From Acidobacteriota bacterium (GTDB lineage Bacteria; Acidobacteriota; Terriglobia; Terriglobales; Acidobacteriaceae), in the NCBI GenBank assembly GCA_021811745.1, contig JAJZNH010000018.1, forward strand, positions 1 through 8,358: a stretch of 8,358 nucleotides of DNA, written 5' to 3'. A model generated the notes under the pieces. The model saw nothing but the letters and a program-made list of their open reading frames with translations. It was not told the DNA's origin and did not search any database. The position numbers and the translations under genes are program-made. Shown piece by piece: positions 1-6,740 of the stretch (position 1 is the first letter of the stretch; the number at the start of each line of letters is the position of its first letter).

Positions 1-1
1 C

Positions 2-76
2 TTCATCTGGACTGCCAAGGCCAGCGACATCCTGGAAAAGGTCACCCGCGCCCGCGCCGCTCTGCATAAAAGATGA
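2..76 (+). CDS. C-terminal end of a probable IS transposase (IS630-like), cut by window edge
   Basis: Reading from base 2 gives 24 codons and a TGA stop: FIWTAKASDILEKV followed by TRARAALHKR. The 'F-I/V-W-T-x-x-A-x-x-I-L' pattern with a short basic helical tail resembles the C-terminus of IS630-type (DDE) transposases as I remember them, so I infer a transposase that lies mostly to the left of the window. No catalytic residue is visible. After the stop comes a short AT-richer stretch ending near a CTAG at 95-98, which could be the element's terminal repeat. The matching left end is outside the window, so intactness cannot be judged. Another ORF type with a similar tail is possible. The reading frame is well supported; the family is not. 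Confidence 0.5.
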   Translation, partial: FIWTAKASDILEKVTRARAALHKR

Positions 77-132
77 AATTAACGGCGGACTACACTAGCA
101 TCCCAAGACTTTGGTTACCCGCATTTGTTTCT

Positions 133-1275
133 TTATTGAATCAACATGCAATCCCCATAGCTGAAAAACCGGTAGCGCGCCTCGACAGCGTGCCGGTACG
201 CAGTCAGCACCCGCTCCCGCCCCGCAAACGCGCTCACCAGCATCAGTAAACTCGACTGCGGCAGATGAAAATTGGTCAGCAGCGCGCTCACCACGCGAAA
301 CTCAAATCCCGGCGAGATAAAAATCTCCGTCGCGCCCGAGTGCGGCTCCAGTTCCCTGCCCTCGCCGCGCCGTGCACACGCCTCCAGCGTGCGCACTACC
401 GTCGTGCCCACAGCCACCACCCGCCTGCCCTCCCGCAGCGCGCGATTCACAGCCTCCGCCGTCTCCGCGCTCAGCGTGTACCGCTCGCGATGCAGGCGCA
501 CGTCCTTCACCCGCTCCACCCGAATGGGCGCAAAGGTGCCCAGGCCCACATGCAGCGTAATCCTCGCAATCTCCACACCGCGCGCCGCGATGGCATCCAG
601 CATCTGCGGCGTGAAGTGCAGCCCGGCCGTGGGTGCGGCCACCGATCCGCGCTCGCGCGCGTAGACGGTCTGGTAGCGCTCGCGGTCGGCAGCGGCGTCA
701 TCGCGGTGAATGTAGGGCGGCAGCGGCGTGTGGCCGATGCGTTCAATCGCCGCGAAGAAATCCGCTCCCGGCGCGAAGCGCAGCAGCCGGTCCCCGTACT
801 TGCCGCGCTTGAGCACCTCGGCCTCCAGCACAATCGTGCCGTCCGGAGCAGGAAAAACCAGCCGCTCGCCAATGGCCACCTTGCGCCCCGGCCTCACCAG
901 CGCGTGCCACTGGTCCTTTCCAGCCGGCTCGGTGAGCATCACCTCGATCCGGCCGGTGGGTTTTTCGCGCTCGCGCTGCAGCGTGCGCCGGGCGTAGAGG
1001 CGCGCGGGAATCACGCGGCTGTCGTTGAGCACCAGCAGGTCACCGGGCTTGAGGAACTGCGGAAGCTGCGCGAAGGTTGTGTCCTCGAAAGCGCCCGTCG
1101 CGCGGTCCATCGCCAGCATGCGGCTCGCGCCGCGCTCGGTGGGCGGCTGCTGCGCGATCAGCTCCGCGGGCAGCTCAAAGTCGAAGTCGTCGACACGCAG
1201 GTCTTGATGCGAATCTTGATGCGGTGCTGAGCGCCGTTCTGGCCGGGTTTCGGAATGGTCGCGCCGGTCGCTCAT
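133..1275 (-). CDS. queA: S-adenosylmethionine:tRNA ribosyltransferase-isomerase QueA
   Basis: Cytoplasmic enzyme of queuosine synthesis. It transfers and isomerises the ribosyl group of S-adenosylmethionine onto 7-aminomethyl-7-deazaguanine at the tRNA wobble position, giving epoxyqueuosine. The 380-aa product carries conserved family blocks along its whole length: [16 protein letters not shown] (39-54), [15 protein letters not shown] (79-93), [11 protein letters not shown] (181-191), [22 protein letters not shown] (201-222), [11 protein letters not shown] (241-251), [13 protein letters not shown] (334-346) and a [12 protein letters not shown] end (368-379). It is complete. About 28 N-terminal residues, hydrophilic and rich in R, H and D, precede the usual beginning. 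No other ATG lies between codon 1 and the conserved domain, and the ATG overlaps the upstream acyltransferase stop as ATGA, which supports this start and suggests translational coupling. No strong Shine-Dalgarno is seen. The family assignment is secure. Confidence 0.97.
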   Translation of the reverse strand: MSDRRDHSETRPERRSAPHQDSHQDLRVDDFDFELPAELIAQQPPTERGASRMLAMDRATGAFEDTTFAQLPQFLKPGDLLVLNDSRVIPARLYARRTLQREREKPTGRIEVMLTEPAGKDQWHALVRPGRKVAIGERLVFPAPDGTIVLEAEVLKRGKYGDRLLRFAPGADFFAAIERIGHTPLPPYIHRDDAAADRERYQTVYARERGSVAAPTAGLHFTPQMLDAIAARGVEIARITLHVGLGTFAPIRVERVKDVRLHRERYTLSAETAEAVNRALREGRRVVAVGTTVVRTLEACARRGEGRELEPHSGATEIFISPGFEFRVVSALLTNFHLPQSSLLMLVSAFAGRERVLTAYRHAVEARYRFFSYGDCMLIQ

Positions 1276-2021
1276 GCTTTGGCCTTGCTGAAGTGCGCGA
1301 GGGCGCGCATCCGCGCCCGCTCCATGGCCGCATTCAGCTCCTGGCGCTTGGGCTCAAAGTCTTCGTCAGTCAAATCGGCTGGCACCCGCGTCCACTGCGC
1401 CCAGCTCACCACAATCCGCGTGAAGGGTTTGGGAATCAGAAAGCGGTCCCAGGAGTTCAGGGTCCATGCGTGCTCCGGCTCCAGATGAAAGGCGCCGATG
1501 GGCGCGCCGGTCATCTGCGCCAGCTTAACCGGTCCCATCTTGGTCTGGTAGATCGGCCCGCGCGGCCCATCGGCGGTGAAGATGGCCGTCCGCCCGCTCT
1601 CAATCACCTGCTTCAGCCCCAGCAGCCCTTCGCGCGCGCTACGCGAGCTGGAGCCGCGCACCGCCCCATAGCCAAACATCTTGAGGATGCGCGCAATCAG
1701 CTCCCCGTCGAAGCTGCGGCTGACGAGAATGACAGCGCGCGAGTACCGGAAATACACCGTGCAAGGCAGCACGCACTGGTGCCAGAAACAGCAGATGTAG
1801 TTTCCCGACCTCTCGCCCATAAGACACGGGACGACATCTTCCTCCGCGATGACCTCGAAACGCCAGGTGAGCCCCACAACCCACAGCAGCGCCCACACCA
1901 CACGCGGGACCACGGCCAGCGCCAGGCGCTGGCCCAGCGAAAATCGCGCCTCCCCGCCCTCCAAAGACCGCGCCGCGCGCGGCTGGCGCTGTCGCAGGTT
2001 GGGTTGTGTTTCCGCGCTCAT
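1272..2021 (-). CDS. DUF374 family lysophospholipid acyltransferase-like protein
   Basis: A 249-aa protein of the DUF374 group, related to the LPLAT acyltransferases that acylate lipid A or lysophospholipids. Visible features in order: a hydrophobic stretch at about 32-52 that may anchor it to the inner membrane; FWHQ (79-82), with the His likely to be the catalytic one; [16 protein letters not shown] (98-113); VRGSSSR (121-127); and FTADGPRGP (148-156). All are characteristic DUF374 blocks. The true substrate of DUF374 proteins is not settled, so lipid acylation at the inner membrane is inference. The gene lies 74 nt after the ABC permease and its TGA overlaps the queA ATG, so the two are probably co-transcribed. 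No good Shine-Dalgarno precedes the ATG; instead TAAAAT ends 7 nt before it. The N-terminal 25 residues are basic and not conserved-looking, so a later start cannot be excluded. Confidence 0.88.
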   Translation of the reverse strand: MSAETQPNLRQRQPRAARSLEGGEARFSLGQRLALAVVPRVVWALLWVVGLTWRFEVIAEEDVVPCLMGERSGNYICCFWHQCVLPCTVYFRYSRAVILVSRSFDGELIARILKMFGYGAVRGSSSRSAREGLLGLKQVIESGRTAIFTADGPRGPIYQTKMGPVKLAQMTGAPIGAFHLEPEHAWTLNSWDRFLIPKPFTRIVVSWAQWTRVPADLTDEDFEPKRQELNAAMERARMRALAHFSKAKA

Positions 2022-2028
2022 CCAGTTG

Positions 2029-2039
2029 ATTTTAGTGTA
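2029..2039 (-). promoter_or_regulatory. Candidate -10 region for the DUF374-queA pair
   Basis: On the minus strand TACACT (2039-2034) and TAAAAT (2034-2029) overlap by one base. TAAAAT is followed by exactly 7 nt and then the ATG at 2021, the spacing expected for a leaderless transcript. No convincing -35 hexamer is seen 16-18 nt upstream, where the sequence is GC-rich and contains the palindrome GGCCGGCC. The DUF374-queA pair could instead be read through from the ABC genes. Confidence 0.35.
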
Positions 2040-2055
2040 GGCCGGCCGGAGCAGA

Positions 2056-2080
2056 CCCTGCGCCTCTGGACCCAGCAGGG
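2056..2080 (-). other. Short hairpin between the permease and DUF374 genes
   Basis: CCCTGC (2056-2061) and GCAGGG (2075-2080) form a perfect 6-bp stem around a 13-nt loop, 16 nt after the permease stop. There is no following U-tract on the minus strand, so it is not a classical intrinsic terminator. It could protect the 3' end of the ABC mRNA or attenuate read-through, or be chance in GC-rich DNA. Confidence 0.25.
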
Positions 2081-2095
2081 CGCGGCTGCCGCGGC

Positions 2096-3343
2096 TCAGG
2101 AGTAGCGCAGCCAGCGCAGCAGCTCAGGCAGCGTGGCCCGCTTGCCGTACATCAGCACACCGACGCGATAGAGCCGCGAAGAAAGCCACAGCGTGGCCCA
2201 GATGCTCACGATCAACAGGCCGATGGAGACCGCAAACTGCCACAGGGGCGGCACCTCAGAGGCCATACGCAGAAACATGACGATGGGCGCGGTGGGCGGA
2301 AAGAGCGAGGCCGCGATCGACCACACCGAATTCGAGTTCTTGATGATCAACACGATCATCGCGAAGCTCAGCCACGTCGGGATGGCGGCCAGCGGCATGT
2401 ACATCTGCAGCTCCTGCTCGGTTTCGCAGGTGGCGGCCAGGCCGGCGAAAAGCGAACTATAGAGCAGGTAGCCGAGCACAAAATAGACCAGGAAGAGCAG
2501 GCCTTCAGCCACGGAAAAGTGCAGCGCGAACGACCCGGTCATCATCGCCGCCGCAAACGGCGTTGCCAGGATAGCCAGCCCCGCCACCAGCCAGATGAGG
2601 ATCTGCGTAAAGCCCACAGCGCCGACGCCGATCAGCTTCCCAGCCAGCATCTCGCTGGGCTTCACCGTCGCCAGCATCACCTCGAAGATGCGTGAGGTCT
2701 TCTCCTGAATGATGGAGCGCGGCACGTTCAGGCCGTAGATCATGGTGGTCAGCGAGAGCAGGATGGCCATCACATAGCCCTTCCAAAACGAGGCCTCCGC
2801 ATCGCTCTTTACGATCTTGCCGTCCTCTTTTACCTGATAGGTGCCAATGGTGATGCCATCGGTGAGCCTCACCGCGTCCGTCTTGCTCATTCCCGCGTCC
2901 AGCAGATGCTCGTCCACCAGGCCGCTGTTCACAGCGTCTTTCAACCGCGAGGTGGTGAGGAAGTCGCCCGACGCCAGCGAAAAGTAGTTGACGATCGGCA
3001 CGCCGCTATCTGAAGTCGAAATCGTCAGCACGCCGTCAATGGTCTTGGCGCGAACCGCACGGATCAGCGCGGCGCGTTCCTGGGGCGTAGAAGGAGCCAC
3101 CACGTCCACTGTGGGTTTGTCGCTCCTTACGGCCATCAGTTGCGCGCGGACGGCATTGGCCAACACCGGATTCGACGACGCAATGACCAGATGCCGTCCC
3201 GTGCCGAAGCCCAGGCTCGATACATACCCGACGGCTACGATCACCGCAAACAACACCGGCAGCCCGATCGTGGACATCTTGAAGGCCTTGCCGCGAATCT
3301 GTTCCAGATACTCGCGCTTGGCGATCAAAAGCGCATTACGCAT
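2096..3343 (-). CDS. ABC-2 type transporter permease (NatB/YhaP-like)
   Basis: Membrane subunit of an ABC exporter, 415 aa from the chosen start. An amphipathic N-terminus (AKREYLEQIRGKAF, 8-21) precedes the first membrane span at about 25-45. A non-membrane, probably periplasmic domain follows at about 48-185. Further spans lie near 189-207, 236-260, 279-303, 317-335 and 366-388. The NVPRSIIQEKTSRIFEVML stretch (206-224) after the second span is the cytoplasmic coupling region typical of the ABC2_membrane_3 family, which includes NatB and YhaP. An in-frame ATG 60 nt further upstream exists, but the ATG at 3343 has a strong GGGAGG site 8 nt before it and begins with the family-like MRNALLIAKREY. 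The gene overlaps the ATPase by 8 nt. NatB was linked to Na+ export in Bacillus; the substrate here cannot be told from sequence and could be a drug, peptide or lipid. Confidence 0.92.
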   Translation of the reverse strand: MRNALLIAKREYLEQIRGKAFKMSTIGLPVLFAVIVAVGYVSSLGFGTGRHLVIASSNPVLANAVRAQLMAVRSDKPTVDVVAPSTPQERAALIRAVRAKTIDGVLTISTSDSGVPIVNYFSLASGDFLTTSRLKDAVNSGLVDEHLLDAGMSKTDAVRLTDGITIGTYQVKEDGKIVKSDAEASFWKGYVMAILLSLTTMIYGLNVPRSIIQEKTSRIFEVMLATVKPSEMLAGKLIGVGAVGFTQILIWLVAGLAILATPFAAAMMTGSFALHFSVAEGLLFLVYFVLGYLLYSSLFAGLAATCETEQELQMYMPLAAIPTWLSFAMIVLIIKNSNSVWSIAASLFPPTAPIVMFLRMASEVPPLWQFAVSIGLLIVSIWATLWLSSRLYRVGVLMYGKRATLPELLRWLRYS

Positions 3344-4238
3344 CGGCTTTGCCTCCCACGGTGCGGATAAAAATCTCTTCGAGCGAAGGCTCGACCAGCT
3401 CAAAGCGGTAGATGGTTGCCACGGCCGAAGCTTCTTTGAGCAGCTTCTGCGCGTTGCCGTGAGGCTTAAGGCGAACCTCCGCGTGGCCGGCGAAGTTCTG
3501 CGCGTCCGCGATCTCCTCGCTGCGGAGAAAATCCGCGCCGCCTTCGAACTCCACGATCACGTGATCGCGCTCGTAGCGGCCCTTGATCTCGCGCACCTTG
3601 CCGGCCAGAACCGCCTGGCCGTTGTTGATGAGGCAGATGGAGTCGCACAGTTTCTCCACCTGGTCCATGCGATGCGTGGAGAAGAGAATGGCCTTGCCCT
3701 CGTCCTTCAGATCAAGCAAAGTGCGCTCCACCAGCACCGCGTTCACTGGGTCCAGCCCGCTGAAGGGCTCGTCCATGATGATCAGCCCCGGATCGTGCAG
3801 CAGCGTCCCGATGAACTGGATCTTCTGCTGCATACCTTTCGACAACTCCTCGGTCTTTTTGTCGAGCGCATAGGCAATCTCCATGCGCTCAGCCCAAGCA
3901 GTCGCGCGCTTACGCGCCTCGCCCGCCTCCACGCCGTGTAATTGGCCGAAGAAGATGAGCTGCTCCAGGACCTTCATCTTCTTGTACAGGCCGCGCTCCT
4001 CGGGCAGATAACCTACCCGGTCCAGACTCTTCCGCACAAAGGGTTTTCCAAACAGGTTCACGCGCCCCGAGTCGGGGATCGTAATGCCCATCATCATGCG
4101 AATGGAACTGGTCTTGCCTGCCCCATTCGGCCCCAGCAGTCCGAACATCTGGCCGGCATCGATGGAGAGATTCAGGTTGTTGACCGCGACCTTGCTCTCA
4201 TAGGCCTTCGTTACTCCCGTAAGTTCAACAACTGGCAT
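3336..4238 (-). CDS. ABC transporter ATP-binding protein (NatA/YhaQ-like)
   Basis: Cytoplasmic ATPase that powers the adjacent permease, 300 aa. Visible motifs: Walker A GPNGAGKT (36-43); a Q-loop region reading YLPEERGLY (77-85), with Glu where many families have Gln; signature ELSKGMQQK (131-139) in place of LSGGQ; Walker B LIIMDEP (152-158); D-loop SGLD (160-163); and switch His at STHR (H189). The LPEERGLY and LSKGMQQK variants mark the NatA/YhaQ subgroup. A C-terminal domain of about 85 residues ends with VEPSLEEIFIRTVGG, as in the DUF4162-type tail. The ATG at 4238 is preferred over one 36 nt upstream because GGGAG (4248-4244) sits 5 nt before it and MPVVELTGVTKAY is the normal beginning. 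Its stop overlaps the permease start by 8 nt, so the two form one operon. Confidence 0.94.
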   Translation of the reverse strand: MPVVELTGVTKAYESKVAVNNLNLSIDAGQMFGLLGPNGAGKTSSIRMMMGITIPDSGRVNLFGKPFVRKSLDRVGYLPEERGLYKKMKVLEQLIFFGQLHGVEAGEARKRATAWAERMEIAYALDKKTEELSKGMQQKIQFIGTLLHDPGLIIMDEPFSGLDPVNAVLVERTLLDLKDEGKAILFSTHRMDQVEKLCDSICLINNGQAVLAGKVREIKGRYERDHVIVEFEGGADFLRSEEIADAQNFAGHAEVRLKPHGNAQKLLKEASAVATIYRFELVEPSLEEIFIRTVGGKADA

Positions 4239-4304
4239 GGATTCTCCCGCCGCGCGCGCGCTTTCTCTTGGCACAGCGTAGACCGGGGAACGGCCTCACG
4301 AAAA

Positions 4305-4313
4305 ATTTTAGCA
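4305..4313 (-). promoter_or_regulatory. Candidate extended -10 promoter for the ABC operon
   Basis: The minus strand reads TGCTAAAAT at 4313-4305, an extended -10 (TGn plus TAAAAT). The expected start of transcription, near 4298, would leave a leader of about 60 nt before the ATPase ATG, which has a normal GGGAG ribosome site. No clear -35 is visible, which extended -10 promoters can tolerate. The leader includes an 11-nt alternating C-G run at 4251-4261. Confidence 0.45.
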
Positions 4314-4415
4314 GAGCGGGTTGCGGGCGCTTGGCAGCAGCCAGTGTGATCCGGATGGAAGCATTGAGCGCCAGCGGCGTCCTCTGCTTCCTCGCGCGCA
4401 CGCTGCGCGCCGTTG

Positions 4416-4421
4416 TAGCAT
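4416..4421 (+). promoter_or_regulatory. Candidate -10 box of recG (possible leaderless start)
   Basis: TAGCAT (TANNNT type) lies 7 nt before the GTG at 4429, preceded by TTG. No Shine-Dalgarno is seen before that GTG. The spacing fits transcription starting at or next to the first codon. The -35 region is GC-rich and shows no match. Confidence 0.3.
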
Positions 4422-4428
4422 CCATTCT

Positions 4429-6699
4429 GTGCCCAGCCTCGATACTCCGGTGAATTACGTGCGCGGCGTTGGCCCGCGCGTGGCGGAGATGCTCGCCACC
4501 AAGGGCATTCAGACCGCCGAGGACCTGCTCTACCACCTGCCCTTCCGCTATGAAGACCGCCAGAACCCGCGCAGCATGGACGAGCTGAAGCCTGGAGAGA
4601 CGGCCAGCGTCATCGCGGAGGTGCGCGGCGCGACGCTTTTGCGCACGCGGCGAGGACCGATGTTCGAGCTGACGATTGGTCAGGGCCGGTGCGCCATGAA
4701 GTGCATCTGGTTCCACGCGGCTTACCTCGATGGCAAGTTCCAGGCCGGGCAAACCGTGGCCGTCTACGGCAAAGTGGAGCCTTCGCGCTCCAGCAGCAAC
4801 TTGAAGATGATCCAGCCGCAGTTCGAGGTGCTGCCGGACGCCACCGACGACGCCGAGACGCGCCTGCTCGAAGTGGGCCGCATCACCCCCGTCTACGAGT
4901 CGCTGGGCGGCAGCCGCCTGGCCTCGCGCTGGCAGCGCAAGGTCATCTTCAACCTGCTCGAATCCCTGCGTGGAGCTGTGCCGGAGTGCCTGCCGCGCGA
5001 ACTGCTCGCCCGCCTCGATCTGCCCGCCCGCGAGGCCGCTTTGCGGGCCGTGCATTTCCCGCCCGAAGGCACACCCTTTGCGCAACTACAAAGCGCCTCC
5101 ACGCCAGCCCACCGCCGCCTCATCTTCGAGGAGCTTTTCTTTCTGGAGCTGGGTCTGGAGCTCAAGCGCCGCCGCATGAAGCAGCGCCCCGGCATCGCCT
5201 TCGCCACCAACGAAAAGGCCCGCGAGGCCATCCGCGAAGTGCTTCCCTTTCATCCCACCACGGCACAGAAGCGGGCCTTGGGCGAGATCGCCAGCGACAT
5301 GCGCGCGCCCACGCCCATGCGCCGATTGCTTCAGGGCGACGTGGGCTCCGGCAAAACCATCGTTGCCTTCCAGGCCATGCTGGTAGCAATGGAGAACGGC
5401 TACCAGGCCGCCCTCATGGCGCCCACTGAGATTCTGGCCGTCCAGCATTTTCTCGCCGTCCGCAAGCTCCTGGAGCGCTCCAGCCGCAAGCCGCGCATCG
5501 TCCTCCTCACCGGCTCGCTCGACGAGAGCCGCAAGCGGGCCAACCGCGGCCTCATCAATCGCGGCGAGGCGCAGCTCATCATCGGCACCCACGCGCTTAT
5601 CGAGGAGAAGGTCGAGTTTGACCGCCTGGGCCTTGTCGTTGTGGACGAGCAGCACCGCTTCGGCGTCATGCAACGCTTCAAGCTGATGAAGAAGCCCGGC
5701 CAGGCCGAGCCCGACGTTCTGGTCATGACCGCAACGCCCATCCCGCGCACGCTGGCGCTCTCGCTCTACGGCGATCTCGACCTGAGCGTCCTCGATGAGC
5801 TGCCGCCCGGCCGGACGCCCATCGTCACCCGCCGCGTCCCCGGAGAGACCGCCGCGGAAGTTTGGGAGTTTGTGCGCAAACATGTGGCGCAGGGCCGCCA
5901 AGCTTACATCGTCTATCCGGTGATTGAAGGAACGAAGGACGACCAGCCCGAACTCGACTTTTCTCACGACCCCGAGGACGGAATCGCGCCGCCGATTCCG
6001 GCGCAAAAGAAACCTGCCCGCAAAGGAAAAGCGGCGGAGCTGTTTCCCGGCGCGACGCAACAAGCCCGCTCGACCGCAAAATCCGGCTTGAAGTCCGCGG
6101 TTGCAATGTACGAAGTCTTGCGCACTGGCCCCTTCGCCAGCCTGCGCGTCGGATTGCTCCACGGCCGTCTCGACGCCGACGACAAGGACGTGATCATGCG
6201 CCGCTTCCAGCGCGGCGAAATCGATGTGCTGGTGGCCACCACGGTCATCGAGGTTGGGGTCGATGTTCCCAATGCTACCGTGATGGTTGTCGAGCATGCG
6301 GAACGCTTCGGCCTCGCCCAGTTGCATCAGTTGCGCGGCCGGGTAGGCCGCGGCGCCGCTAAGAGCTACTGCATTCTCATCACGGGCGACCACGTCTCCC
6401 CGCTCGGCGAAGAGCGCCTGAACGCCATGGTGCGCACCCAGGACGGCTTCGAGCTAGCCGAACTGGATCTCTCCCTGCGCGGCCCCGGCGAGTTCTTCGG
6501 GACCCGCCAAGCCGGCCTGCCGGAGTTTCGTGTGGCCAACCTCGTTCGCGACCGCCAGTTGCTGGAGCTGGCCAAACTAGAAGCAGCGCGCTTCGCCGCC
6601 GAGTCGGGCAGTGAAGCCACAGAAGCTGAGCGCCTCCGCGTGCGGGAGCGGCTTAAGGACACCTGGCAGCGACGCTACGGATTGGTCGAGGCCGGTTGA
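4429..6699 (+). CDS. recG: ATP-dependent DNA helicase RecG
   Basis: Superfamily 2 helicase that remodels stalled replication forks and branch-migrates recombination intermediates. With GTG at 4429 the product is 756 aa, longer than the usual 680-700. Domains: an N-terminal part with VNYVRGVGPRVAEML and AEDLLYHLPFRYEDR; an OB-fold wedge region following; then helicase motifs GDVGSGKT (303-310), DEQHRFGV (406-413), MTATPIPRT (433-441), TTVIEVGVDVPNATV (604-618) and QLRGRVGRG (634-642), with the conserved C-terminal region after them. The extra length is mainly a proline- and lysine-rich insertion at about 500-555 (nt 5931-6090) between helicase lobe 2 motifs. The frame stays open upstream to a TTG at 4321, but those 36 residues are arginine-rich and do not look like RecG. 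GTG at 4450 is another option. Identity is secure; the start is uncertain by a few codons. Confidence 0.95.
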   Translation: MPSLDTPVNYVRGVGPRVAEMLATKGIQTAEDLLYHLPFRYEDRQNPRSMDELKPGETASVIAEVRGATLLRTRRGPMFELTIGQGRCAMKCIWFHAAYLDGKFQAGQTVAVYGKVEPSRSSSNLKMIQPQFEVLPDATDDAETRLLEVGRITPVYESLGGSRLASRWQRKVIFNLLESLRGAVPECLPRELLARLDLPAREAALRAVHFPPEGTPFAQLQSASTPAHRRLIFEELFFLELGLELKRRRMKQRPGIAFATNEKAREAIREVLPFHPTTAQKRALGEIASDMRAPTPMRRLLQGDVGSGKTIVAFQAMLVAMENGYQAALMAPTEILAVQHFLAVRKLLERSSRKPRIVLLTGSLDESRKRANRGLINRGEAQLIIGTHALIEEKVEFDRLGLVVVDEQHRFGVMQRFKLMKKPGQAEPDVLVMTATPIPRTLALSLYGDLDLSVLDELPPGRTPIVTRRVPGETAAEVWEFVRKHVAQGRQAYIVYPVIEGTKDDQPELDFSHDPEDGIAPPIPAQKKPARKGKAAELFPGATQQARSTAKSGLKSAVAMYEVLRTGPFASLRVGLLHGRLDADDKDVIMRRFQRGEIDVLVATTVIEVGVDVPNATVMVVEHAERFGLAQLHQLRGRVGRGAAKSYCILITGDHVSPLGEERLNAMVRTQDGFELAELDLSLRGPGEFFGTRQAGLPEFRVANLVRDRQLLELAKLEAARFAAESGSEATEAERLRVRERLKDTWQRRYGLVEAG

Positions 6700-6700
6700 G

Positions 6701-6736
6701 GCCGGTCTTGCTCCACCCTGTGGAAATGCTACCGGC
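6701..6736. terminator. Weak candidate hairpin between convergent genes
   Basis: recG and the facing minus-strand gene end 41 nt apart. The gap contains GCCGGT (6701-6706) pairing with ACCGGC (6731-6736), with an inner CCAC-CCT-GTGG hairpin. On the plus strand the outer stem is followed by TTTCC, only a minimal U-run. It could work as a bidirectional terminator, but the outer loop is large. The element also contains one copy of a tandem GAGGCCGGT repeat (6688-6696 and 6698-6706) that spans the recG stop. Confidence 0.3.
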
Positions 6737-6740
6737 TTTC

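Noticed and set aside
265..1230. Plus-strand frames opposite queA and the DUF374 gene (265-1230, 1077-2105)
   Set aside because: The products are Arg/Ala/His-rich and motif-free, while the minus-strand proteins match known families along their full length.
3344..3403. 20-residue upstream extension of the permease
   Set aside because: It overlaps the ATPase by 68 nt, and the ATG at 3343 has a strong GGGAGG site and the family-like N-terminus.
2988..3941. Plus-strand frame opposite the ABC genes
   Set aside because: It spans two overlapping, well-supported minus-strand genes and has no family features.
4251..4261. Alternating C-G run as a possible Z-DNA element
   Set aside because: Only 11 nt, in a GC-rich genome and a leader region; expected by chance.
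5086..6393. Long minus-strand frame opposite recG, and another at 4225-5085
   Set aside because: They are antisense to a clear, fully conserved RecG. Their products are His/Ala/Gly-rich with no recognisable motif, typical of shadow frames in GC-rich genes.
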